Of a stretch of 64,000 bases of DNA, positions 48,601 to 59,258 are shown in pieces. Numbering within the stretch: the stretch's first letter is position 1; each line of letters starts with the position of its first letter. The stretch is from the NCBI GenBank assembly GCA_003255065.1, contig QAOA01005326.1, positions 80,887 through 144,886 of the forward strand, read 5' to 3'. The notes beneath the pieces are model-generated. The model was not told the DNA's origin, made no database searches, and saw nothing but the letters and a program-made list of their open reading frames with translations. Source of the stretch: Cercis canadensis (taxonomy: Eukaryota > Streptophyta > Magnoliopsida > Fabales > Fabaceae). A program made the translations under genes and the position numbers.

Positions 48601-50990
48601 TCACTAGCAGAGTACGCAGAGCACTGTTTTTAGGGGAGGGGGGAAAACCAGAAATAGCAAGAGCAAAAGAATTATTTCAGAAAGCAATAAAAACTACCAA
48701 AAAAAAAAAGAATCAATCAATTAAAAAAGAGACCTGATGAATGCCACTTTCAACGCATTGTTGACCACTACTGTATTGCCATTCTCTAGGAAATGCGGTT
48801 GTGGATGAAGAAAGATGTCTAACAGTAAAGTCCACCTTCCCAACGAGCCCTAATATATCATTCACAGAGTAAAACAGTAGTGAGACTCAGGTTAAAAGCT
48901 CACATCAAGCCACAGTAAACTAGAAATGTTTATTCAAGACTGTGTTGACAAGTCGAATTTTACAGTTAGTGATAAAACTCCACGTACTAACTACATCATA
49001 AAGAACTCTTTCAGAAGAAAGACAATAAAGTTTAAAAAAATGCAAATATAAATCAAGAAAATATAGATAACATCATGTACAGCAACACATGCATGAAAAA
49101 TGTTTCCAAAGCATGTATTATTGATCCATGAGCAAATTCGAGTTCTAACAAAATTTGGTAGCATTAGTATCACATTTCAATAGGAGAAAAGGACCAAATC
49201 ATAAGAAAGGGTACAACTTGAAAGCAATCAAGCTATTCTCAAAAGGAAATCACAGTCGTAAAACAACTGGTGTTAATCAGAATCCTCAAATCTACAACTG
49301 GTGAGGCATTGGTTGGACATTTAGATGATGTATTATGGGCCACCAACAGTCCATAAAAAAAATTTTAAAAAAAAAAAAAAAAATTCTGCACCTAATAATA
49401 TGTTGGTTATTTACAGATTTAAGGGTGTCCAGTTACCAGTTTTCATTTATTTGTCAAGAGTTTATTTCACCTGATTTAGGAGCAGATAAGTAGTCTATTC
49501 CACTTGATAAAATAAAAAAGAAAGTTACACTTCCAAGTCCTTTATTGGAAGAATTTTTCCTTCTTTCCCCATCTTCTTAGAAAGTGCTTCTCAATTCTGA
49601 GCATAATTTTCCAAAGGTTTGCATCAGCAATCAATCTAATGCAAAATTAGAGACCTTTTCTAATGACAACTTCAGCAAGTTTGCAGAGAATGACAGTTAA
49701 CGAAGGTTTTTATGTAGGAACGCTTCTAAGTGGATCTCAGTTTCCAAACTGCGTCAACATCAACTTATGCTAAGTAATCATCTTAAAAGTAAATAAGACT
49801 TTTAAAAAACTGAAAACTTCAATAACTTTACCTCTTCTTTCAGCAGTACCCAAGACTCATTCTAGCTTATCCACCCACAAATCATAATTTACAAACCCCA
49901 AAAATGGCCAACATGAATTCATCCTCAAGAACTCCAAAACAACAACTACAGCTCGCAATACACTATTACTGCCACAAAGAACAATCAGCAACCCCAATCT
50001 TAATCTTCCTTGCTTAAATTCTTCCCCTTACCATTAATCCACTTCGAACAACTTCTGCTCTTAATCATTTGCCACTGAACCTGGCTAATAAAGCAACGAG
50101 ACTGCTAATTTGTGCTACCATGGAAAGCCCACGTTTTGTTTCTTATACTTAGACATGGGATCCCTCAGAGCGAGGTAATCTCCACTCTTTTAAACTCCTA
50201 ATTATCAGACCACATACATTAATTATTCATAATAAAAGTCTGTTCCACCATAATGATAACCAAACAAATCCAACTATTCAATACAGACAACTGAAGTAAA
50301 TACAACTGCATTCCCCATAACATATCCAAATTCAGATTAACCTAGTCCAGAAATTACAGTTAAATAGACATATAAAGTTCTTAATTTACTCGGCACAAAA
50401 AGAACCAGGTGAAACGGTATAAACTGAAAGTGGAAAGTACACAAGAGCATACCGTATAAAATACCCAGAACGAGAGCACACACAATAGCTGTTGTCACCA
50501 TCCAACACAATGCGCTCTTAATCCGCTTACCAACACTCCTGCACGCATATTCCAGAACCACCATCGCCGATTAAAACCAGCATAAAAGGGATGCTTCTTA
50601 TGCCTAAAACATGCAACATTTATACAACTAAACTACCTACTTGTCTTGGTCCCCTTCGTAGTAGAACATTGCGAAGGGGATGACGAAGAAGACGAGCACA
50701 GCATCGACAATATACACAGCAAGCCACAGATCCTTCATTGGCAAAGTGAGATTACAAGCGCCATTGTATATAGCGTGCTGGCACGCTTGCCGGTTCGCCA
50801 CGTCCGCCGGTAACATCAAGATGGAAATCGCGGCAACGGAGAGCCCCAAAACGACGACGAATTTAGGGAAGTAAGCCTGGTTGACGTCATCTGGGTGCTG
50901 ATAATTAACTAAAAGGTACACATTGAAGAGGAGGACGATGACGCAGACGACGATGGCGACGATTACGAGAGCGAGATTGAAATCGCCCAT
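45690..50990 (-). CDS. LMBR1-like (LIMR family) membrane protein, 14 exons
   Basis: Minus-strand exons 50641-50990, 50453-50538, 48734-48849, 48513-48623, 48042-48140, 47815-47937, 47507-47569, 47357-47421, 47139-47248, 46908-47022, 46738-46803, 46307-46417, 45831-45897 and 45690-45737 join exactly to 509 aa plus TGA, the length of the Arabidopsis LIMR protein At5g01460. It starts [20 protein letters not shown], a membrane segment, and has about nine hydrophobic segments in all. The loop at about residues 255-316 (exons 6-7) is charged and coiled-coil-like ([14 protein letters not shown]). The tail is [15 protein letters not shown]. The animal relatives LMBR1/LIMBR are multi-span receptors; the plant role is not established. 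All splice sites are GT-AG and there are no lesions. Confidence 0.95.
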
Positions 50991-52140
50991 GGTTTTTGAG
51001 CTCTCGATTCGAATTCGTATCGAATCGAAGAGATCAAAAGGGGAATTAAGGCTTCAATTTTAGGGTTAGGGCTTCGCAGATCTGGTTAACCAGAAGAACA
51101 AAAGGGGCAAAAGGAGGGGTTTCGCTCCGGTGGGGGATGCTTCTGCTGGGGAAGGTGAATAAACGATGAATTTGATGAATGGGTGTGAAATTACTTAATT
51201 ACCCTCATTGACATAATTTACAGGGGGAAGGAGTGAGTGGGGGAATATGAGGTGGCTTGGGTATTAAGGTAAATTGAGGGATTTCGCTGTAACAACTAAC
51301 AAGCTACCAAACCAGCCTGTCCAAAACGGGGCGAGGGCCTCTTTTGGTGTTTTTGTTTTTCAACGTTGTCGAGGGGACTATATTCAGAACCGCTCGTGAC
51401 CTCTGCGGCGAACGAAGCGTGACATAATAAGACGGTTCCAATTTTAAAAATAAGTAAAACCAAGTGAAAAACTTAAGAAAAAATGATAGTGCTAAAAAGC
51501 TTAATACAATAAATTGTAGTGAGTTTTGTGTTTGAATTTAAAATTATAATTAAAAAAATTATTTAAAAATATATTAATATTTACTTAATAATTTATAATT
51601 AAGTGATTAAAATTATTTTTAAAACTTATGAGTTATGTGTTTAAATTTAGGAGGTTTCTTAAATATTTTTAGTATTTATGTAGTATGTCATACTACACAA
51701 GAATAACCAATAAATGAATGACATGTGCACAAATTAACTGTTTTTAAATTTATTTAAAAAATTAAATAAATTATATTTTATATATAATAAAATATAAAAA
51801 TTATNTTATAATTAAGTGATTAAAATTATTTTTAAAACTTATGAGTTATGTGTTTAAATTTAAAATTATAGTTAAAAATATAAAAAAAAATTACATTAGT
51901 ATTTGCAATTTGGTCATATTAAAAAGAATGAATAATGCTATTTATATATTAGAACTTCTCATTTTACTATTTACATATTAATTTTGAAGGGCAGCTACAT
52001 AACATATTAAAAGAGAATAAAAATCTCTTTTTATGTTCGTAATATAAGCTAATTTGTCTAACTTATACACAAAACTTACGACTCACAATAATCCGTGAAA
52101 GATTAAGTGTTGTATTAAAGCCAGTAACATAATAATTATA
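50991..52140. other. Upstream region of the LMBR1 gene and AT-rich spacer
   Basis: 50991-51200 is GC-richer and holds the leader (an 'agggttagggctt' motif at 51061-51074). No TATA box is obvious. 51645-51804 is a partial copy of the repeat at 41429-41715, ending at N 51805, which is followed by a short repeat of 51593-51625. Confidence 0.5.
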
Positions 52141-52152
52141 GTGGGTTTATAG

Positions 52153-52333
52153 AGCCAACGAAGGTTGGCCTAAGTGAAGGGAGTTCTTGTCACTTAAGCA
52201 AGTAATCTCGAGTTTAAACTCTTGTGAATGCAATAAATTTTCTTGGGAGAGATCTCTGCTTTAACGCTCAACCGTACTTCGGAAGATTAGTCTTGGGCTA
52301 CGCCTGGAGATACTTTGAGAAACAAAAAAAATA
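52153..52333 (+). mobile_element. tRNA-derived SINE
   Basis: A-box-like TTGGCCTAAGTGAAGG and B-box-like GAGTTTAAACTCTTG near the 5' end and an A-rich 3' end (aacaaaaaaaa). Flanking direct repeats GTGGGTTTATAG (52141-52152) and GTAGATTTATAG (52334-52345), 10 of 12 identical. Confidence 0.78.
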
Positions 52334-53021
52334 GTAGATTTATAGACAACATGCTCCAATTAATTTGACACACATATTAATGAGATTAAGTAAAAATTTC
52401 CGAGTATGCTAGTTCACTTGGGATAAATTCCAACAAAAAAATAGATATTAAATTTAGCAAAACCCTTGAATCACTTCCCCAATTAAAGTAACATTTTCTC
52501 TATATGACAAAATTAATATTAATCAGATTCTCATAGAAAGGCATACCATTCCAGGAAACCGGTGCTTCCTCTCTACATAGCTTTCTTGGGTTTCTGTCCT
52601 ATCATCGCCTGCATTCAACAATGCAATAAGGTGGTGTTTGGTACCAGCTATACATTTGCCTGGGAATCCTTACTTTCCTGGGAATAAGATTACTAGGAAT
52701 AAGATTACTAGGAAAGTTGATATTCCCATGTTTAGTTATCACTTAATTTTCCTGGGAATGTTTTTGCACTTCATGTGTTTTCTGTCCAAACTTGAGAGTT
52801 GGTACTACCAATTCAATTCCCCCACTTCTTCTCCAACTTCTTCACATTCACAAGGATCTTAGATTTTCTAACTTTCTGAGTTAACCATTAGAATTTGCTA
52901 CTATGCTCTGTTGCTTTGCGTTGACAATTAGCGACTTGCTCTGTACAGTTCAAAGTTCAAGCTTTGGACGTAGTTTAGCCAACCCAGGGGATCATAGTTA
53001 ATCGGAGTCTAAGAATCGAGT

Positions 53022-53198
53022 ATGAGTTTTCAAGATATCCAAGGTGGCCCCAAGCGACAACCTGGTGGGCAAATCGAGTCGCCGTCGTAAGAGGTGGCTG
53101 CTGGCATTTTCCATATCAACACCACCGTTGGTACTTTCCGACGACTCGTGGATGCCATTGGAACCGTTAAAGACACTTAGCAGCACCGTCAAAAGTTG
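53022..53198 (+). pseudogene. Captured SYP2-type syntaxin (Qa-SNARE) first-exon fragment
   Basis: From ATG 53022 the frame reads MSFQDIQGG..., then after a TAA (53088-53090) EVAAGIFHINTTVGTFRRLV and DAIGTVKDT, a TAG (53178-53180) and QHRQKL. This follows the N-terminus of plant vacuolar/prevacuolar syntaxins (SYP21/22 group: MSFQDLEAG..., ASGIFQINTAVSTFQRLVN, GTPKDTPELREKL, recalled). Two stops make it non-coding. It ends where a CT-rich tract begins, inside the Harbinger element. Confidence 0.8.
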
Positions 53199-53439
53199 TC
53201 TGTTATCTCTCTCTCTCTCTCTCTATTTATTTGCTTTTTCACTGGCGATTTTGTTTTGTTGCCCCACCACTGTAACTTCAATTTGCATACAATTCAATAG
53301 GCACAACACGAGGCAGCGGATATCTCCCTCCCTCTCCTTCCTAAACTTCCATTTTTTTTCGTCCCTTTTTATCCTAATTTCTAGGAAATAGAAAGGAGGA
53401 AAGGAAAGGAACTTGGGGTTGGAGGGAGAATTTAATTTG

Positions 53440-53687
53440 ATGGCTCAAGAACAGAGAGGATCCAAGAAGGTTTACCAGTTTCCAATTCAAGTATACCAGT
53501 ACCCAAGAAGAAATGGTCCAATCTAATGCCTCTGTTTGTGGCCCTCGTGGTCTTTGCAGAGATCGGATTCTTGGGTAGGCTGGATATGGCAAAGAACGCA
53601 GCTATGGTTGATTCCTGGGCTGACGTGTTCTACGGGAGACGTGAAGTGGTAGTAGTAGATGATTTGGAGGCAGAGAAAATGGAGTAG
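53440..53687 (+). pseudogene. Captured 5' fragment of a type II membrane-protein gene
   Basis: ATG 53440 opens MAQEQRGSKKVYQF; a frameshift before 53505 leads to KKWSNLMPLFVALVVFAEIG, then FLGRLDMAKNAAMVDSWADV, EVVVVDDLEAEKME and TAG 53685-53687. A short basic N-terminus followed by one hydrophobic helix and an acidic stem is the layout of a Golgi type II protein such as a glycosyltransferase; the exact parent is not recognised. It lies within the Harbinger element. Confidence 0.6.
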
Positions 53688-54028
53688 AAGTTGTAGAATA
53701 GGAAGTAGATAAAGCCATGGTTGGAGGAAGAAGAGCAGAAATGAAAGCGAGGAGGGAGAGAAGGGTGCGTGAGTGAGGCAGAGAAAAGAATTCCTGGCGC
53801 AGGGTGCTGCGAGCCCAGCGCTGAGCGCTGGCACCTCCATCCCCAGGAAAGTTAGATTCCCACCTGAAGAGATGGGTAAGTTTTATTTTTATTTTGCGTA
53901 CAAATTTCATTCCCGGGTATCCTTTATTCTTGAGAATATTTTTTATCTCTTACACCAAACATGGAAAACTTTCATTCCCATCTCACTTTCCCAGGAATCT
54001 TAAAACTTTCCTGATACCAAACACCACC

Positions 54029-54936
54029 TAAGAGAAAGAGTAGCAATGGTGTCAAAAGGTGAGGAAGAAAGAAAGAGAAAAAGTACCATAAGAAGTGTCA
54101 TCTTCATTGGGGAAGAGTGATGATGGGGAGAATAGAGCTATATCCACTACCTTCTTCTGCCAAATCACTAGAGAATTCACAAGTGCTAGTAAACCTAGAC
54201 AAATGATTTGCACTTCTGTTTATTGATTTGAGTTTTTTTTTTTTTTTAAAAAAAAAAAAGAAGAGAAAATATACTTCATCGCATTCTCTATGGGACCATG
54301 GGCCAACAAGTAAGGCTAAACAAAATTACTATTACCCAAAAGAAAAAATTGAAAATGGCTGATTATTCAAATATTAAAAAAGATATATCTATGTTATAAG
54401 TATAACTAACTATTTATACCATCTATTTTATTAAGCTCACTATGTGTTGAGGAAAATGAATAGTATAAATCATTTTAATTATTAATTTTGCTTCTGATCT
54501 CCTACTAATTAACAAAAATAGAATGGGCGCTCTGCTTTGAAAAACTCCAAGACTTAGCTCTCCAATTCTCTCTTCCACCATAGCTACACGAGTAATTGAG
54601 TATCTAAAAACCTTAAAACAAAATTAAGAAATCTTTGATATGCAATTGATTTTTACAAGGATAGTACATTCAAATTTAAGACATTTATACATAATAATAA
54701 TAATTGATAAAACATATAAATAATTGAACAACTTATTTTATAACATATTTCATTTAAAAAATATATAATATTGTGATATGAATTAAAATTTATATTTCTA
54801 AAAAATAAAAAATAAAAGAGAAAATAAGCCTTGTATAGTTATTCGACAGCCATTCATTTTATAAATGAAAATTTATTTGTGAAATAATAATCAAAGAAAA
54901 AAATATAAGGTAAGCAGAGAAAGAAGGTGTTTCAGA
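54029..54936. other. Gene-free AT-rich spacer
   Basis: Nothing recognised apart from A/T homopolymers at 54233-54260. Confidence 0.4.
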
Positions 54937-55338
54937 TAGGAGTGTAAGCCAAATCAGTCAAACCGATTGAACCGAATTGAACCAGACCAAGGGGTTGGTC
55001 CAGTTCTCGGTTTAGTTTTTTGAAAAACCGAGATGATTGGTTCAGTTCTCGGTTTCAGTGAAAAAAAATTGAGCTTAAACTGAATCGAATCGAATATAGC
55101 AAAACGACGTCTGTTTAAAACACACTAGACCTTCGACTCAACCATTTCATTCGTCTTGGGCAAGGAGGGGAGATCTATAACCCTAGAGCACAAATCAGAA
55201 GGAAGCCATCAAAACATAGCAAAGCCAGTTACCAATTACCACGAATTCAGTGGCTTGAAGAAATAGAGGAGGCCTTTTTAAAGGTCTTTACAAAGTGATT
55301 ATGCGCCGTAACTCCGAACCGGACCAATTATACCCCTA
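54937..55338. mobile_element. Small hAT element (402 bp)
   Basis: Ends TAGGAGTGTAA and (reverse complement) TAGGGGTATAA; flanks GTTTCAGA (54929-54936) and GTTTTAGA (55339-55346), 7 of 8 identical. Subterminal GGTTCAGTTCTCGGTTT repeats resemble those of the hAT element at 17327-18360. Confidence 0.75.
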
Positions 55339-55782
55339 GTTTTAGATGATTAGGTATAGAGAAAGAGAGAAGACACGCACAAGATAAGTAACATAGAGAA
55401 GGGTGTTTTGGTTAATAATTTATTTAAAATGACACCTCTACAAAAAGAAATTGTTAATTTATTCCTAGTTCTTCCACCTTCATCACCGGTTGCTGGTAAT
55501 AAAAGAATTACTAGCATGCCTTTTTAGACATTCTGCCAAAAGACATTTTTCGGCAAATTGATTAAGAAAATGTAGTCTGAAAAACTATTTACTAAAATGG
55601 AGTATTGTATAAATTTTTTACACAATGGTATACTTTTTATTATTTTATTAATTATTTGACACAGTTTGAAAGACAATATGAGTCATGCTACTTTGAAGTA
55701 AAGTCACACTGCTTTAAATTAGTGTGACCTTTGGAGTCGTGCCACTTACAAAGTAGCGTGACCTCTTCCTTTATGTGTCTAT

Positions 55783-57513
55783 TAATAATTTAATCAAAAT
55801 TGTCCTAAATCGATAAAAAAAAATTTCTAAACTACTCTATTTGCGTAAATATTTTGCAAAACTATGTTTTTTTAATAGTGAGGGCTAAGCTACTATCCCC
55901 TTATGCTCTTCTTTTATGCTACCATCCCTACCCACACATGGGACTCACTGAGAGTTATAATGTGATTTTAGTGTCATTGCAAAGATCTTGAAAAATTGAA
56001 TCACTTAGTATATGCCAAGACAAACAGTTCCTTATAAAATGCAAGAATAACACAATATAAGAAAGTGTGTCAAAAAAATAAATTTTCAAGTTTACTTCTT
56101 GGCACAATTTTTTATATTATGTCATTCTTATATTTTATAAAGAACTGTGTGTTTTGCTACATATTAGGTTACTTAGTTTTTTATTATTTTCACAATGACA
56201 CTAAAATCACACTATAAGTTCTACTGGGTTCCACTCAACTGACGGAGGAGTAGCATAAGCTAGTGGTAGCATAGTGCTCACATTTTTTATTCATTTTGCC
56301 GATATTTCTTTAAAACTTTAACTACCACCTATAACCCATGTCTCCCCCTATTCACAGTCGTGTACCGTAGCAATTCCCTTATTTATATGCAAAAAATAAC
56401 ATTATTCTAAGTCTTTTGTAAGTCAACTATGTCCAGAAGAAAACAATCGTTCTATGTCTTCTGCCCTGTCTCTGCCATATTCTTTCATATTTTTTTCTCT
56501 CTTTTATGCAGACTTATTTCTCTTCGTTTCTCACCAAGACGTAGATCAGAGCCAAGGGAGCTTTTCCTTACCCCTTTTCTTTGAATAAAGTTAGAAACTA
56601 ACAATATGCATACCAAGGAAGTTGGAAATTGCAGGTTGCCTTCCTCNCAATAATTTAATCAAAATTGCCCTAAATCGATAAAAAAAAAAATTCTAAACTA
56701 CTCCATTTGCGTAAATACTTTGCAAAACTATGTTTTTTTAGTAGTGAGGGCTAAGCTACTATCTCCTTATGCTATTCTTTTATGCTACCATCCCCACCCA
56801 CACATGGGACTCACTGAGAGTTATAATGTGATTTTAGTGTAATTGTAAAGATCTTGAAAAATTGAATCACTTAGTATATGCCAGGACAAACAGTTCCTTA
56901 TAAAATGCAAGAATAACACAATATAAGAAAGTGTGCCAAAAAAATAAATTTTCAAGTTTACTTCTTGGCATGATTTTTTATATTATGTCATTCTTATATT
57001 TTATAAAGAACTGTGTGTTTTGCCACATATTAGGTTACTTAGTTTTTTAATATTTTCACAATGACACCAAAATCACACTATAAGTTCTACTGGGTTCCAC
57101 CCAACTGATGGAGGAGTAGCATAAGCTAGTGGTAGCATAGTGCTCACATTTTTTATTCATTTTGCCGATATTTCTTTAAAACTTTAACTACCACCTATAA
57201 CCCATGTCTCCCCCTATTCACATTCGTGTACCGTAGCAATTCCCTTATTTATATGCAAAAAATAACATTATTCTAAGTCTTTTGTAAGTCAACTATGTCC
57301 AGAAGAAAACAATCGTTCTATGTCTTCTGCCCTGTCTCTGCCATATTCTTTCATATTTTTTTCTCTCTTTTATGCAGACTTATTTCTCTTCGTTTCTCAC
57401 CAAGACGTAGATCAGAGCCAAGGGAGCTTTTCCTTACCCCTTTTCTTTGAATAAAGTTAGAAACTAACAATATGCATACCAAGGAAGTTGGAAATTGCAG
57501 GTTGCCTTCCTCA
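55783..57513. repeat. Near-identical 860-bp direct copies around N 56647
   Basis: 55783-56646 and 56648-57513 agree apart from scattered single differences. The largest N-flanked duplication in the window. Probably one locus. Confidence 0.88.
55878..56281. mobile_element. Foldback MITE (404 bp)
   Basis: The left half (GTGAGGGCTAAGCTACTATC...) and right half (reverse complement GTGAGCACTATGCTACCAC...) are inverted copies, including 'gtgattttagtgtcattg' and 'cagttccttataaaatgcaaga'. A clean target duplication could not be assigned in the T-rich flanks. Its assembly duplicate lies at about 56754-57147. Confidence 0.75.
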
Positions 57514-57717
57514 ATTCTTCTTCCTTCTCAGGTTAGCTTATCCCTTTTCTTCTCTTTTCTTTCTTTAATTTAAATTTTAATTATGGAGGTGTCTACGCTT
57601 CTTGGTGTGTCATGCGAATATGTTGGCAGCTATAAGTATTTGCAGAAATTGAAGTCAAAGGAATAAGTTTTGCATACTAGCAGAGAACTTGTACTTTATA
57701 ATGATTGAGTTATTTCA

Positions 57718-57918
57718 TTTTTTTTTGTTTGTTTACACTTAGGTATTTCCACGTCCTTTGGATATGTGACTAATCTATGTACGGGATGAGAACAGTAACT
57801 AGCAAAATCCCTCCCAACAAGCACAACTCCAAGAATTCGAACTTGGGATCTTTGGCCTAAAATACCTTGGAGGTCAGCCTGCTTCCATTAAGCTAACACC
57901 TTGTTGGTAATAATCAAA
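57718..57918 (-). mobile_element. tRNA-derived SINE, second copy of the 6156 family
   Basis: On the minus strand: A-box-like TTAGCTTAATGGAAGCAGG, B-box-like AGTTCGAATTCTTGG and an A-rich tail. It aligns with 6156-6347 over nearly its whole length. A possible short target repeat, TTATTTC, occurs on both sides. Confidence 0.75.
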
Positions 57919-59258
57919 TTATTTCCAATTTTGCAATTTTGCATATCAACCAAATATGATAAGTTTCAAGAATTATTATGATCCAAACTTTTCTTCTCCT
58001 ATCTATTTCTCAACGTCTTTGAACAAGTTTTATGAAGTCATATAAGGTCAACTTTCGAAAAAAAGTGCATATACTGATAGAAATTGTAACAGTTTTTATT
58101 TCTTATAAATGACGATATATCTTTTAAAAGACCCTGCTTACTATGTATTTCTTTTAGCCAAGGATATGATTCCTTGCTCTATGTTTAGAATTCTTATAAT
58201 AGAATTGTTTATCTGTTTCCAATTAGTTAAATTTGTCTATGCTATCTCTTTAAAGTTAATGTTAGTAATAAAAAATATTCTTGATCCTCCACCTCATGGC
58301 AAAAGCTTTTGAGTTAATTGAATTATTAGCAATTAATACAACAACATTTAGGATTATTGATTATTATTATTAAATAATTTTTTTAATTAGATAAAATATA
58401 TTATATTTTTTTCTAGCTGGAATAAATAAGGATTCAAACTTAAAACTTTAATCTTAAATAAATTTTTTGGAACAATTATGTAGTATTCTTGTGTTTTTAA
58501 ATGATTGATTTATATGATATGATGGAGAAATCTTTCATTCTATTGGGATAATTGTATTTGGGAATAATATAAGTTATATAATTATTTGTGTTTTTACTAT
58601 ATCCATATTGAGGAAAAACATTTGAGAATTTTCTGTTGATCTAAACTGAAAAAGTCATGTATACTATTACATAAACTGGTAGAGTAGGATCAAGGTTTGG
58701 TTCAAGCAATCCCTTAGGAGGTTGAGATCCCTCGTGCTCCCATTTTCTATTATTGAACTACAAGATCCATAATCCTCCAAAAAAGAAATCGTCACTATAG
58801 TCAAAGTGAGAAAGTCAATCTCTGATTGAAGTTAAGGTCCATCTTGATATCTATTAGTCAAGCAATGGTCACACATAATGGTGAGAGAGAGAAGAAGGGG
58901 GGGGGGGGGGTGTGTGAATAGGAGTTCTAAAAGATTTTAAGCTAAATTGATTCACAAAACAAAATTTTATGCAAGAACCAGTTCACTTTATGTTGATCTA
59001 AAGTCTAAACTGATAATTAATTTCTAACATTACATAAAGTAATGGTTGAGTGGAGTTATGGTTAAGGTTCAAACCCTCGTGCCCTACCCCATTTTCAATT
59101 ACTGAACTACACAATCTATAATCCTCAAGAAAAACATTTTGTCAACATATATTATCAAAATATAACATTTTAACATATCAACATATATTACAAAAATATA
59201 ACACATTCATACCAATCTTTCCACTCGTCATATAACCTATTTAGATAGAAGACTCCAC
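57919..59258. other. Spacer downstream of the CAX-like gene
   Basis: 58680-58795 and 59040-59135 are related; the second has a B-box-like GGTTCAAACCC and both could be decayed SINEs. A poly-G run lies at 58898-58910. No gene seen. Confidence 0.45.

Larger units (their letters stand above)
52630..54028. mobile_element. Harbinger-type non-autonomous element with captured gene pieces
   Basis: The ends GGTGGTGTTTGGTACCAG and (reverse complement) GGTGGTGTTTGGTATCAG match at 17 of 18 positions. The 3-bp duplication TAA flanks the element (52627-52629, 54029-54031), as for PIF/Harbinger. Subterminal 'cctgggaat' motifs recur at both ends. No transposase is present. The interior holds two unrelated host-gene fragments (52.0-53.2 and 53.4-53.7 kb parts listed separately) and a CT microsatellite at 53207-53224. 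Confidence 0.9.

Noticed and set aside
53044..53391. 115-codon frame beginning MAPSDNLVGK
   Set aside because: Out of frame with the syntaxin homology over the same bases.
56600..57660. Possible short first exon (MHTKEVGNC...) and another ATG at 57582
   Set aside because: No downstream exon or family could be recognised, and the sequence lies in the duplicated area.
58680..59135. Two SINE-like copies
   Set aside because: Only a B-box-like motif in one copy; no target duplication, so left as a note.
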